Positions 1-10,100 of a stretch of 64,000 bases of DNA are shown one piece after another; position 1 is the first letter of the stretch, and each line of letters opens with the position of its first letter. Location: assembly GCA_035552155.1 (NCBI GenBank), contig DASZLX010000051.1:1-64000 (forward strand), read 5' to 3'. The DNA is from DASXHY01 sp035552155 (GTDB taxonomy: Bacteria > Verrucomicrobiota > Verrucomicrobiia > Limisphaerales > DASXHY01). The translations under genes and the position numbers were made by a program. The notes below the pieces were generated by a model. The model was given only the letters and a program-made list of their open reading frames with translations, was not told the origin of the DNA and did not search any database.

Positions 1-2
1 AT

Positions 3-587
3 GCGTTCGTCACACAAAAGGCCCCGTGGAAACTTGGCGAAACCAGAGAGGTTGTGTTGACTTCAGTGCGCGCCAGCGACCAAACGACCATCGGCGTCCT
101 CGGTCAGAACGACAAGGTGCTGGAATATTCGGACGTTATTCCGAAAACGACGTGGAACCAGAAACCCGATGGATTGCATATCCATTTTTTTCAAGCGCAA
201 CGACTTCGCGACAACCGGCAGTGGTCTAACCCCGTGGTTTTGAAAATCACCCATGCGACACCGGTCGAGGGACAGATCCGTGTCGAAACCGTGCGAGGCC
301 AATGGGACGGAACGTCTGGTGTAGCCAGATTGGAAGGCAAATTGATCCGTTTGGGCAGCGCGAGCGAGGTGGAAGCTGGTTTTGAATACCGGGACATCAC
401 CGGACTGGATGTCAGCGAGCGCAGCGGCCAGTGGCTGCGACCTCGGTTGATGCGTTTAACCGCTACGGGTTCGTTTTCCGCCGAAGTGATTGGTTTGAAA
501 TCCGGCGACGCTTACGAATTTCGGGCTATCACAAAAAGTTCTACACTGACGGTTTTCGGCCGGGAAATGGAATTCAATGCGAAGTAA
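3..587 (+). CDS. Probable alpha-L-fucosidase (GH29), C-terminal part, cut by window edge
   Basis: The frame is open from base 3 with no start, so the 5' part lies outside the window. About 194 residues remain and no catalytic residue is visible. The segment contains VGFEYRD-type and YEFRA motifs followed by LTVFGREMEF. I recognise this beta-sandwich tail from secreted GH29 alpha-L-fucosidases of Verrucomicrobia and Planctomycetes, where it follows the (beta/alpha)8 barrel. It ends with TAA at 585-587, and the next gene's ATG at 577 lies inside it, so the two are probably translationally coupled. GH29 enzymes release terminal L-fucose from glycans. The family call rests only on the tail; another glycosidase with the same C-terminal domain is possible. 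Confidence 0.55.
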   Translation, partial: AFVTQKAPWKLGETREVVLTSVRASDQTTIGVLGQNDKVLEYSDVIPKTTWNQKPDGLHIHFFQAQRLRDNRQWSNPVVLKITHATPVEGQIRVETVRGQWDGTSGVARLEGKLIRLGSASEVEAGFEYRDITGLDVSERSGQWLRPRLMRLTATGSFSAEVIGLKSGDAYEFRAITKSSTLTVFGREMEFNAK

Positions 588-2622
588 ACTTGAAACCTGC
601 CTAATTCGTCCGCTGCAAGCCGCCTCCCATGCATTGGGATGTTTGGCAGAAATTAAAAATATTCTGCCGGGTTTAACGCGGCTTTGTTTAGGATGCGCGG
701 TCCTGGCTTTGTCGGCGTTGGCTGCCATCGCGAACGAACCAGTCACACCCGAAATCAAAGACGCAATGTGGTTCCTGCCCTCGGGCAGTATTGTTTTCAA
801 TGGCCGGCTGGGAAGGTCTCTCAACGTTTGCGAAAATGAGCGCATCGTAAAACAAAATGTTGCCGACCTGATCGCGCCGTTTGCCTCTCGCCAGGAGGAT
901 CGGACCTGGCGTTCCGAATTCTGGGGAAAGTGGTTTACCTCCGCCGCGCTGGCGTATCGATACCAGCCACAGCCCCGTTTGCGGGAAATCCTCGACGAAG
1001 CCGCCCTGGGTCTGATGAATACACAATCAACCAATGGCGACATCACCACTTATAAACCGGCCGCGGAATTCAGCAATTGGGATACTTGGGGTCGCAAATA
1101 TACTCTGCTGGGATTCTTGGCGTATTGCGACCTAACCGACGATCCTAAAACGCTCGCTGCTGCCTGCCATCATGCGGACTACGTTCTGGATCATTTCGGC
1201 CCGGGCAAGGCCGACATCGCCACCAACGGCTATTGGAATGGCATGGCCGCCAGCAGCATTTTGGAACCGATGGTCCTGCTTTACCGACGCACCGGTGACT
1301 CACGCTATCTCCGCTTTGCTGAATATATCGTCCATTCCTGGCAGGAGCCTGAAGGTCCCGATTTAATTCGCAAGGCACTGAAGGGCGTACCGGTTTTCAA
1401 AATGTTTCCAGGACCGGACCCGACCAAAAAAGGATACATGGGCGGCGGTTCTTCCAAGGCTTATGAAATGATGTCATGCTACGAGGGCTTGATTGAACTT
1501 TACCGAGTGACCGGAGAACGAGAGTTTTTAGACGCCGCAAGCAAAGCTTTTGCGAACATTCGCGATACAGAAATCACCATTATCGGTTCCGGTTCCAGTT
1601 GGGAACGATGGTGCAACGGACGAATGCGCCAGGCCGATAAGGTTCCGGATTGGATGGAAACGTGCGTGACCGTGTATTGGCTGAAATTCGCTGCGCAACT
1701 GTTATGCGTCACGGGCGACCCGGCTTACGCCGACCAAATCGAACGTACCACCTACAATGCTTTGCTCGCCGCACAGAAGGAAGATGGAACGTGGTGGAGT
1801 CATTACAGCCCCCTGGATGGAACCCGTGAGGGGGCGGACGATCAATGCGGCATGCACATGGACTGCTGCACAGCGAATGGACCACGAGGACTTATGATGC
1901 TGCCCGAATTGGCGGTGATGAATGCCAATACGGGCCCGGTCGTGAACTTTTATGAACCGGCTGACGCAACAGTGTCGTTAGCCGACAATACATCAGTTCA
2001 TTTCGAAATTAAATCCGATTACCCTCGCTTTGGTGTGGTGAATATTATTGTTAATCCCGCATCAGCGGCAGAATTCACGTTGAGTTTGCGCATTCCCGCT
2101 TGGAGTGATGCTACCAGAGTGGAAGTTAACGGACGATCAGTGTCGGGCATCAGTCGTGGCACTTACGCGCGGCTGACACGCACATGGAAGCCCGGAGACA
2201 GGGTGCGATTGACCTTTGACTTTCGCGCTCGGCTTGTGCGGGATCCTGGCGGCTCTGGACAAATAGCACTTGTTCGCGGACCGGTTGTGTATGCGCTCGA
2301 TAATCGGATTAGTAAACCGCTGCGGGATGAGAACGAAGGTCGGTTTCTTGCTGACACCAATGGGATTATTGAAACAACCTTGGTCCACAATGACATGCCG
2401 CCGGGCATTTATGTGGCCTTAGATATGCCCATTATCACACGAGAAGGGAAAAGGAGTTCAATGCGCTTCTGCGATTACGCGTCGGCCGGTGACACTTGGT
2501 CGGAGAATTCAACCTTCCGCGTCTGGTTGCCTCAACCTTTGGATTTGAGAAATCCGCTAAACCTGACTAACCAGATTTTGATCTCTCCCATCAACTCAAT
2601 TCCAGACAAAAAACAAAATTGA
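577..2622 (+). CDS. GH127-type (DUF1680) beta-L-arabinofuranosidase-like glycosidase
   Basis: 681 residues. After a long N-terminus there is a hydrophobic export segment (about residues 35-54, LCLGCAVLALSALAAIA), so it is probably secreted. The body has the DUF1680/GH127 pattern of an (alpha/alpha)6 barrel followed by beta-domains. The hallmark is MHMDCCTANGPRG, with Cys430-Cys431 in the position of the paired cysteines that bind zinc and supply the nucleophile in characterised GH127 enzymes. The Y-E-G-L-I-E-L-Y-R-V-T-G-E stretch near residue 305 is also typical. Characterised members release beta-L-arabinofuranose; related families act on other sugars, so the substrate is open. The start overlaps the upstream fucosidase-like gene by 11 bp. 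No closer in-frame ATG precedes the signal segment. Confidence 0.82.
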   Translation: MRSKLETCLIRPLQAASHALGCLAEIKNILPGLTRLCLGCAVLALSALAAIANEPVTPEIKDAMWFLPSGSIVFNGRLGRSLNVCENERIVKQNVADLIAPFASRQEDRTWRSEFWGKWFTSAALAYRYQPQPRLREILDEAALGLMNTQSTNGDITTYKPAAEFSNWDTWGRKYTLLGFLAYCDLTDDPKTLAAACHHADYVLDHFGPGKADIATNGYWNGMAASSILEPMVLLYRRTGDSRYLRFAEYIVHSWQEPEGPDLIRKALKGVPVFKMFPGPDPTKKGYMGGGSSKAYEMMSCYEGLIELYRVTGEREFLDAASKAFANIRDTEITIIGSGSSWERWCNGRMRQADKVPDWMETCVTVYWLKFAAQLLCVTGDPAYADQIERTTYNALLAAQKEDGTWWSHYSPLDGTREGADDQCGMHMDCCTANGPRGLMMLPELAVMNANTGPVVNFYEPADATVSLADNTSVHFEIKSDYPRFGVVNIIVNPASAAEFTLSLRIPAWSDATRVEVNGRSVSGISRGTYARLTRTWKPGDRVRLTFDFRARLVRDPGGSGQIALVRGPVVYALDNRISKPLRDENEGRFLADTNGIIETTLVHNDMPPGIYVALDMPIITREGKRSSMRFCDYASAGDTWSENSTFRVWLPQPLDLRNPLNLTNQILISPINSIPDKKQN

Positions 2623-2718
2623 ACATTGGCTCCATTTCTTGTAATTGATTTCAAGAACTTAGGGAGCTTGGTTCGTCCACCTTCAGTGAAAATTTCAGTG
2701 ATTTGGCGGCTCTGACAC

Positions 2719-2741
2719 CGGTCGGCATTGGTCACCGACCG
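2719..2741 (+). terminator. Possible hairpin terminator after GH127-type gene
   Basis: Seven-base arms CGGTCGG and CCGACCG enclose a 9-base loop, about 100 bp after the stop at 2622. No run of T follows, so it could be a stability hairpin rather than an intrinsic terminator. Confidence 0.3.
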
Positions 2742-2874
2742 CTCTCCATCATTGAATGGCAAAATTCTTTTTTATGGATGCACCCGGCGTCTAGTTTGCC
2801 AATTGGGTTGAAGAAATAGTCCCACCTTTTTTCCAAAAGGAGACAAGCGAGTTCCGCTCGGTTCAACTCGCTTT

Positions 2875-2937
2875 GTGAAAAAACGACAAGAGATTCGCAG
2901 TTTTGTCCATTTCCAGTTCCGACGGACTGAATACTAT
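2875..2937 (+). promoter_or_regulatory. Tandem 21-bp AraC-type operator with promoter, site A
   Basis: The A-rich box GTGAAAAAA lies at 2875-2883, the upstream half-site CGACAA at 2884-2889 and the downstream half-site GTCCAT at 2905-2910, exactly 21 bp apart. A -10-like TACTAT follows at 2932-2937. The layout matches sites B-E base for base in spacing, although the upstream half-site is the most divergent. It lies 135 bp before the start of the GH29-like gene at 3073. Confidence 0.7.
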
Positions 2938-3072
2938 CTGAATATCAATTGATGAGGATTGTTGATGATCGTCATCATGAGCCTATCCTCAATGACATTG
3001 GTTGTATTCAAAACGATTTATCGGGGCTTCCCCAGGTCACGAAATTAAGAATAAATCTGGAACACAAACGAC

Positions 3073-5004
3073 ATGAGAATTTATTTAAGAATCCTGGTTT
3101 TGTTGGGAACGATAATGTGCGGCTTGACGGTCCATGCGGACGAGGATAATCCCGTATTCAAATCCTTGAAGTACGGAATATTCGTTCATCACGCGTGGGG
3201 AGGCACCGCATATGCATTGACGAAGAATCCCGATTTGAGTGTTCCGAAATCCATTGATGAAGTGGCGGATTCGTTTGATATCCCCAGATTTGTAAGAGAC
3301 CTGCAGGCTGCCGATTGCGAATACATTTCCTTCACGATTTGGCATGCGAACATGAATCCAATGTTTCCTTGTGCGGCCATGAATAAGTGGCGCGGTCCGG
3401 GGCATGCGGCCAAGCGGGATGTCTTGGGGGAGCTGATTAAGGAGATGAAGCCCACCGGCATCAAATTGTTCCTTTATGTTCACCCCTCGGATGGGATGGA
3501 CATGACCACGGAGGATCAGGATAAGTTGGGATGGAATGAATTGCCTGATGTTTCGCCGCAAAATCAGGGGGTGACCTGGAAGCCCGGCACCTACATTAAA
3601 TGGAACAATTTTATTAACGATGTCTTTGATGAGATGTGCGCCAAATACGGCAAGGACATTTCCGGTTATTGGGTGGATGGCGGCTGGGGGCGCGTCGATA
3701 AAAAACGTCTGCAGGAAACGGTCTGGAAATATAATCCCAAAGCGGAGTTTGTCTCCGGTATGGATAACTCCGGCTGGTGCAACCAATTCAACCAGATGAT
3801 TCCGCCGGATCCGGCTCATGGAATTCCCGCGGCTACCCCGCAGAATGTGGATACCTGGCCGGCGTTTATAAGCAATGTGAACTTGATCCAGGGTGGCAGT
3901 TGGTGGTCCACCGGTGGAACCGCCAAAATGCCCCCGGAGGCCATGCTGCGATATACGGTGCTTGAGGCGAGCGCCAATATTGATGGCGGCGGAACCGGGT
4001 GGGCGGCGGATCCTTATACGGACGGAACCTGGGAGCCCAATGTGAGAGAGTATTTCCACATGCTCGGCCAACTGATCCGGCCGATTCATGAATCGATCCG
4101 GAACACGCGTCCGAGCAATTCATATGTTACCAAGGAAGGGAGCCGGATAGCGACGCTTCCCTACGGTGTTGTCGCCGTGACTTCGGCCGATGGGCAGTTT
4201 GAGTATCTCCATGTTTTGCGCGCTCCCACCGGCAGAGACTCGGGAAACAGACAAGCTTACGTGAACACCCTTGAGCTGCCGCCGCCGGCTGATTTCAAAA
4301 AATTCACGAAGGCGGTCATGTTGCGGAGCGGGCGCGAGGCCAACCTGGTGCAGGATGACAAGGGCGTGCGGATTGGTGTGCCTTGGCAGGATGCCTGGGA
4401 TCCGTTGGATACGGTCATTAAATTGTCCGTGGATGTGGGGACTGGATGTTTGTCCCAGGGAAAACCGGTTACCATGTCCGGGCCGGAAACACCCGGCTGG
4501 CCGATGAAGAATGCTGTCGACGGAAACAAATTGACCGGCTGGAGTTCGGAAGCGGTGGATAACGGCGGCCAGCCGTGGGTGATGATTGATCTGGAAAAGA
4601 GCGCGCAAGTGTCGCAGGTCCATTTGTATCCCCGGATTCAGGATAAAACCATCGGTTACAATTTCCCGACGGATTTTGAAATCTCGGTATCCGCCGATGG
4701 GAAAAATTTCACCAAAGCGCTTGCGGTCACCGGCTACAAAGTGACTTCCCCGCGCGCTTATAAGACCGATTACGTTTGGGATCCCACTCTGAACGATTAC
4801 AAAAAAGCGGTCGCCGGCCAGGAAACGGAGGATCTATCCCTGTCGGGATCCGGCCGCAAAACGCCGGAGGACTACCCACAGTATTTCGTCCTGCCGGAGG
4901 GAACGCAGGGCCGTTACGTCAAAATCACTGCCACGAAGCTTAAAAATGAGAATGAGAACCGGATGCAGTTCACGGAAGTGGAAATCTTTGGAACGCTGAA
5001 ATAA
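3073..5004 (+). CDS. Secreted GH29-like glycosidase with C-terminal F5/8C (CBM32-like) domain
   Basis: 643 residues with signal peptide MRIYLRILVLLGTIMCGLTVHA. Residues about 30-460 resemble the alpha-L-fucosidase (GH29) superfamily: YGIFVHHAWGG near the N-terminus, a barrel strand with YWVDGGWG (Asp202, the candidate nucleophile), and DGTWEPN later. The context of the aspartate differs from the WFD of classical fucosidases, so the specificity may not be fucose. Residues about 475-640 form a galactose-binding-like F5/8 type C domain (NAVDGNKLTGWSSEA, WVMIDLE, VKITATKL), expected to bind sugar. Operator A lies upstream, and the GH36 gene follows after 47 bp, so the two are likely one transcription unit. 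Confidence 0.75.
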   Translation: MRIYLRILVLLGTIMCGLTVHADEDNPVFKSLKYGIFVHHAWGGTAYALTKNPDLSVPKSIDEVADSFDIPRFVRDLQAADCEYISFTIWHANMNPMFPCAAMNKWRGPGHAAKRDVLGELIKEMKPTGIKLFLYVHPSDGMDMTTEDQDKLGWNELPDVSPQNQGVTWKPGTYIKWNNFINDVFDEMCAKYGKDISGYWVDGGWGRVDKKRLQETVWKYNPKAEFVSGMDNSGWCNQFNQMIPPDPAHGIPAATPQNVDTWPAFISNVNLIQGGSWWSTGGTAKMPPEAMLRYTVLEASANIDGGGTGWAADPYTDGTWEPNVREYFHMLGQLIRPIHESIRNTRPSNSYVTKEGSRIATLPYGVVAVTSADGQFEYLHVLRAPTGRDSGNRQAYVNTLELPPPADFKKFTKAVMLRSGREANLVQDDKGVRIGVPWQDAWDPLDTVIKLSVDVGTGCLSQGKPVTMSGPETPGWPMKNAVDGNKLTGWSSEAVDNGGQPWVMIDLEKSAQVSQVHLYPRIQDKTIGYNFPTDFEISVSADGKNFTKALAVTGYKVTSPRAYKTDYVWDPTLNDYKKAVAGQETEDLSLSGSGRKTPEDYPQYFVLPEGTQGRYVKITATKLKNENENRMQFTEVEIFGTLK

Positions 5005-5051
5005 AGATGACTTTGCCTGTTTCTGCACGGCGGAGGCGCTGACTATCGTCG

Positions 5052-6965
5052 ATGGTTCGGACAACGATGACTATGAAGCTCAGCGCGCTCAGATTCATCG
5101 GGGTGGTATTGCTTGGCTGGATCTCGATGGGATTCGCCGTAGAGAAATCTCCGTTGATTCAGAACCTCCAAAAAGCGCCGGCCAGCGTCGTTTTAGTCAG
5201 CGGCGGCAAGGCCGATCCAAACGTCGTGCAAGTGAATCGTTTTTGGGACGGCACAGTCTGCACGGCAACCGTAGTCAACCGTGGCCAATTGCCAGTACGG
5301 GTGGCGCGGGTGGATTTGTTCGACTTCCAGCACGGTCTGGCGGGCAGCACGCCATTTTACGGGGAGGCTTTCCAGATGCTCGCGCAGAATGGCGGCACGC
5401 TGGCCGCGCCTGAGGATTGGGGCAACTACCCGGACCGCAAACATTATCTACTCGAAGAACCGGACGGTTTACGCACCGCGCATGGCATGATGTTGCTGCG
5501 ACCCGCGGGCCGCGATCCGATTTTGCTCGGCTTCGGATCCTGCCGGCGGTTTGACGGCCGAATTTCTTTTGATGCCAGGCGGCTTTTGATTTCACTCGAT
5601 TGCGAAGGGCTGGAACTTGCCCCCGGCGAAAGCTGGCAGTTGGAAGAATTTTTTTGCGAGGCCGGACCGCAGCGCGAATCATTGTTGGGCGACCTCGCCG
5701 CCCGCATCGAAAAAAATCATCCGCGCCGAACCGGGTTCAAGATGCCGCCGATGGGTTGGTGTTCCTGGTACTCCTTTGGCCCGAACTTAACCGTGGCGAA
5801 TATCCGACAGAATTTGGATTGGATCGCGACCAACCTGCCGCAGTTGCGCTACATCCAAATTGACGACGGTTACCAACCATGGATGGGCGACTGGTTGGAC
5901 ACGGGAAAATCCTTCGGTGGCGACGTCAAATCTGTTCTCCGCGAAATCCGCGAACGTGGTTTTGCGCCGGCCATTTGGGTCGCACCGTTCATCGCCAGCC
6001 CGGAATCCAAACTGTTTCACAACCATCCCGATTGGTTTGTGAAGGACGCCGACGGCAAGCCTTTGCGCTCGGACCGGGTTGGTTTTGGCGGCTGGCGGCT
6101 GGGACCGTGGTATGCGTTGGACGGCACGCATCCCGAAGCGCAGAAGTGGCTGGAACAATCCTTCCGCACCCTGCGCCAGGAATGGGGCTGCACCTATTTC
6201 AAACTGGATGCAAATTACTGGGGCGCTCTGAGACTGGGGCATTTTTATGATCCGAAGGCGACGCGAATTGAAGCTTATCGTCACGGTATGGGAGCTTTAT
6301 TGAAGGGCGCGGGCGATGCGTTTATTCTTGGTTGCAATCATCCCATCTGGCCGTCGCTGGGCCTGTTGGATGGGGCTCGCAGTGGAAATGACATCTCGCG
6401 AGACTGGCGGAGCATCCGGGACGACGGGAGGCAAAACTTACTGCGCGGCTGGGAAAACGGCCGGTTTTGGTGGAACGACCCGGACTGCGCGTTACTATCG
6501 CCCGGCATGGTCATGGACATTAACGGCCAAAAGGCCGGCACGACCGGATTGCCGATGAACGAGGTGATATTTCATGCGACCACCGTCCATGCTTCCGGCG
6601 GAATGATGTTGAGCGGCGACGATCTGCCCACGCTCGCCCCTGAACGCGTGGAGATACTCCGAAAATTAATTCCGCCGACCGGGCGTGCCGCAAGTTTTGC
6701 GGACGAGACCATGGCGGTGGGACGCACCCCGCATGGCCGAGGCGAATACCTTTATCTTTTCAACTGGGGCGACCAGCCTGTGGAACGCGTGGTGAAACTT
6801 CCCCATAAGGTGAGTTTAAAAAACTACTGGACGGGCGAACAGCTCGGGGAATATGAGGGCGAATACCGGGTATCCTCGCTGGCACCGCATAGCGCGTTAT
6901 TGCTCGAAACGAGTGAGGTTGGCAAAAGCAACTCCGCTCCCGTATCGCATTCATTCGTTCAATAA
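5052..6965 (+). CDS. Secreted GH36 alpha-galactosidase
   Basis: 637 residues from the first ATG; in-frame ATGs at 5067 and 5073 are equally possible starts. The signal peptide is MKLSALRFIGVVLLGWISMGFA. Family features are MGWCSWYSFG, YIQIDDGYQ, and YFKLDANYWG with Asp386 as likely nucleophile, then RSGNDIS with Asp447 as likely acid/base (numbered from 5052). This is the clan GH-D pattern. The enzyme removes terminal alpha-galactose from oligo- or polysaccharide side chains. It follows the GH29-like gene by 47 bp and is probably co-transcribed with it. A GGAGG lies about 15 bp before the first ATG, too far for a typical ribosome-binding site. Confidence 0.85.
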   Translation: MVRTTMTMKLSALRFIGVVLLGWISMGFAVEKSPLIQNLQKAPASVVLVSGGKADPNVVQVNRFWDGTVCTATVVNRGQLPVRVARVDLFDFQHGLAGSTPFYGEAFQMLAQNGGTLAAPEDWGNYPDRKHYLLEEPDGLRTAHGMMLLRPAGRDPILLGFGSCRRFDGRISFDARRLLISLDCEGLELAPGESWQLEEFFCEAGPQRESLLGDLAARIEKNHPRRTGFKMPPMGWCSWYSFGPNLTVANIRQNLDWIATNLPQLRYIQIDDGYQPWMGDWLDTGKSFGGDVKSVLREIRERGFAPAIWVAPFIASPESKLFHNHPDWFVKDADGKPLRSDRVGFGGWRLGPWYALDGTHPEAQKWLEQSFRTLRQEWGCTYFKLDANYWGALRLGHFYDPKATRIEAYRHGMGALLKGAGDAFILGCNHPIWPSLGLLDGARSGNDISRDWRSIRDDGRQNLLRGWENGRFWWNDPDCALLSPGMVMDINGQKAGTTGLPMNEVIFHATTVHASGGMMLSGDDLPTLAPERVEILRKLIPPTGRAASFADETMAVGRTPHGRGEYLYLFNWGDQPVERVVKLPHKVSLKNYWTGEQLGEYEGEYRVSSLAPHSALLLETSEVGKSNSAPVSHSFVQ

Positions 6966-7002
6966 CATTTTGGCGATTGGAATCGGTCAGAAATCCGCCG
7001 TT

Positions 7003-7065
7003 GTGAAAAAAGGCCAAGAACTGGCGGGATTTGTCCATTTTCTATTTCGATAGCCCCGATAAAAT
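7003..7065 (+). promoter_or_regulatory. Tandem 21-bp AraC-type operator with promoter, site B
   Basis: GTGAAAAAA at 7003-7011, GGCCAA at 7012-7017, GTCCAT at 7033-7038 and -10-like TAAAAT at 7060-7065. The first 20 bases are identical to site C. It probably drives the large operon 7187-19294, with a leader of roughly 115 bases. Confidence 0.78.
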
Positions 7066-7186
7066 AATTCTACTGGGAACCTCAAGCAAAGACCGGTCGT
7101 GGCGAATAATCTTGTGGGCGCAAACTACCAGTGAAAACAATCGAAATCCAGCGCGGCTCCAATAGTGTAAAGCAGCTTTGACCAAA

Positions 7187-10100
7187 ATGCACCCTGGGCC
7201 TTTTCGAACGATCCTTGCCGTGGGGTGTGCCCTGCTGGCGGCGGCATTTGCGCCTCCCACCTTTGGTCAAAGCGCCACGACGTATTACCTGGATGTCAAC
7301 GGCGCCACGCCCGGTTTTGGCAATCCGGACGGGCTCGGCATTGACTGGGCGGCCACGGATTGGACCACGGATCCGGCGGGGAATTCCGCAACGGTTGCCT
7401 TGCCTAATTGGTATGTCGGGGCAAATTTTTATCCCTCGCAGCTGGTTTTTGGCTATCCGGGAACTACCGGGATCAGCAACAGCACATTTACCCTCACGGC
7501 GAACGGGCCGATGATAGCCGGTGTCACCTTCAATGCTCCCTGCACGGTGAATTTGGCAACGTTTAATATCTTCAGTTTTCTCGCTCCGGAAACCTGGGTG
7601 GTGCCGGCGGGCAGCACCTTCAGCATTGCACAGGCAAATGCCAATTGGGCCTTCACGACGGTGACGATGCAAGGCGGAGGAACGGTTAATTTCAATTGCA
7701 ACGACGTGGGGCGCAACGCGGGAAATTTTATCCAGGACATGACCAATGGGACGGTGAACCTGACCGATGCCTATGGGGATAGTGGAGTGGCACAAGCGTC
7801 TTATGAGCTGCGCAACGGAACGCTCAATTTTGCGACGAGTGCATCGGCGGAGGCCATCGGAGGATCGGCGCCGGCGGGGTCGCAAGTTTTCAAGCTGTCC
7901 GGCGGCACGGTGGATAATACCAGCGGGGTCGCGATAACGCTGAGCCTGAGATCGGCGGCCTGCAAAATTGGTGGCAGTTTCGGGTTTGCCGGCAGCAGTG
8001 CCTTGGACTTCGGCCCGAGCACAGTGGATTTGGGGACGGTGACGCCAACGATCACGGTCAGCAACAACACGCTGGAATTTGACGGTCCGCTTACGAACAC
8101 GGCCGGGCTGACCAAGGCGGGGGCGGGCACGCTGATGCTTACCGCGGCTAACATTTACACCGGCAATACAACAATTAGTGCCGGCACGCTTGCCTTGAGT
8201 GGCGGCGGTTCGATCACCAGCTCTCCGGTTATCAGTATTGCCGGTGGCGCGACTTTCGATGTTTCCGGTTTGGCGAGCGCCGCTGCGCTGGCTTCCGGAA
8301 AAATTCTTCAAGTCGATGGTGGCAGTAGCAGCGCGACCCTTGTCACCGCTGCCGGCAGGGAGCTTTCACTGGCTGACACAACGTCTCTTCGATTCACGGC
8401 TTTCAAACCAACGGAAGCCGGCGGCGCGATTCCCCTGATTTTGTCCGGCGCGGGCACATTAAATTTAGGGGCGAACACACCCGTGATCGTGACCGTGGTG
8501 AACGGCGGGATGGCGCTCGGTCCGGGCGGATCGCCTTACAAGCTCATTGCAAAAGGCGGCGGGTCGGTGACGACGGTTCCCGGAGGGATTCTCACCGTCA
8601 ATGGAGATGGAAATATTGGGAGCGCGTCACTGTCCATTAGCAACGGTGAGTTGTATGTCGTAATAAACGGTTCTTCGGTTCCCACCACCACCACTTTGGC
8701 ACTCACCTCGGGCAGCCCGGTCTACGGAAATGCCGGTGGTCTCACATTTACTGCGACGGTGAAAACCAACGGCGTTGCGGCTGGCAATGCTTCGAGCAAT
8801 TTTGTGTTTAGCGTAGACGGCATTGTCATGGCTACCAATGCCCCATCCGGCGGATCAGCGGATTTTACCATCGGCAGCCTTTCAGCGGGGCCTCACTTGA
8901 TTACGGCCGGATACAGTGGAGACGCCAATTACAAACCGAGCACGAATAGCTTGAGCCAGGTCATCCGCCCGTTAGTCGTGGGCCTGACCGGCACCCGTCC
9001 TTACGACGGAACGGCCGACGCTGCCTTTAATATCCTCACCATCACGAACATTATCGGCGGAGACAATGTGTATCCGGCTTCCGGCAGTGTGGGGTTGGCG
9101 GAGGCCGGCCCAGGTGTTGAAGCCATCGTTTCCGCCAACACCTTGACCCTGGGCGGAGCGCAGGCGGCCAATTACGCCGTGGCGAGTTTGACGGGATCGG
9201 TGGTCATTGCGAAACCCGCGGCCACGTATCTTTTATTGACCTCTTCCCTTCAGACGAACCGCTTGCTCGGCAGCGTCACCTTTACCGCCACAGTCCAGGC
9301 CAACGGAGCAACTGCCAGCGGCGTGACGGGTTTCGTTACGTTTAAAACCAATGGCGTTCCATTTAGCACCAACAGCCTGATTGCCGGTGTGGCCTCCAGT
9401 TTCACGACCACAAATCTCCCGCTGGGCACCAGCTTCATCACCGCCGAGTATCCGGGCGACAGCAACTTTCCCGGCAGCACAAATACCCTGAGCCAGGTCA
9501 TGGTCCTGCCTGCCAGTGTGACTTACTCCAATTCCATGATGCTGCTCACCATCGGCACTAATGGCGGCATCTCCAGTTTGATCCGACGTGATAACGGCGA
9601 GAACGAGATTTTTCACTATGCCCAGGATCCTTATAATTTTTATATCTACCACGCGCAGGATAACACGACCATACCGTTGACTCACATGTTTGCGCTGGGT
9701 CCCAACCTGCTGGAATTTTGGACGGATGATGGCCAATACAGCGTCACCTTCGCGGTGACGGCCACCAATCGTTACCTTAAATTCGCGCTGGTGCATGTGT
9801 CCAATGTGCAGGGCGCCGACAACCCGCTGACCGGTGCGTTGGACGCCAGCTGGCCGGGACATGCCGTTTCGTTCAGTATGTTAAATTTGAACGACGGCTG
9901 GTTTATGAACTTTGTTCCGCTGGACTATATGTTCCGGCTGAATGCGCCGTACAACTCCTGGACCGGCAACCCCAGCATCTACTGGCCTTACATTCAATAT
10001 GCGCAGATGGGTGCTTATACCGGACCTGACAGCCAAACGACCAACAACCTTCAACCGATGGGCGCGGTGGCGATTTTCTCATCAAGGAGCGATGCTGAGC

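Larger units (their letters stand above)
2623..3072. other. 450-bp intergenic region with hairpins and a regulated promoter
   Basis: No gene is supported here. A 7-bp-arm inverted repeat (CGGTCGG/CCGACCG, 2719-2741, 9-nt loop) without a T-tract may end the upstream transcript. A second perfect inverted repeat with 9-bp arms (AAGCGAGTT/AACTCGCTT, 2845-2873) abuts the operator that starts at 2875. Downstream of the predicted -10 box there is a nested stem (see findings) in the presumed 5' leader of the next gene. Confidence 0.6.

Noticed and set aside
3085..4089. 334-codon open frame on the minus strand
   Set aside because: It is antisense to the GH29-like gene with no recognisable protein features.
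7082..8311. 409-codon open frame on the minus strand
   Set aside because: It is antisense to the signal peptide and beta-strand module of the 2,015-residue protein and gives an Arg/Gly-rich sequence with no recognisable domain.
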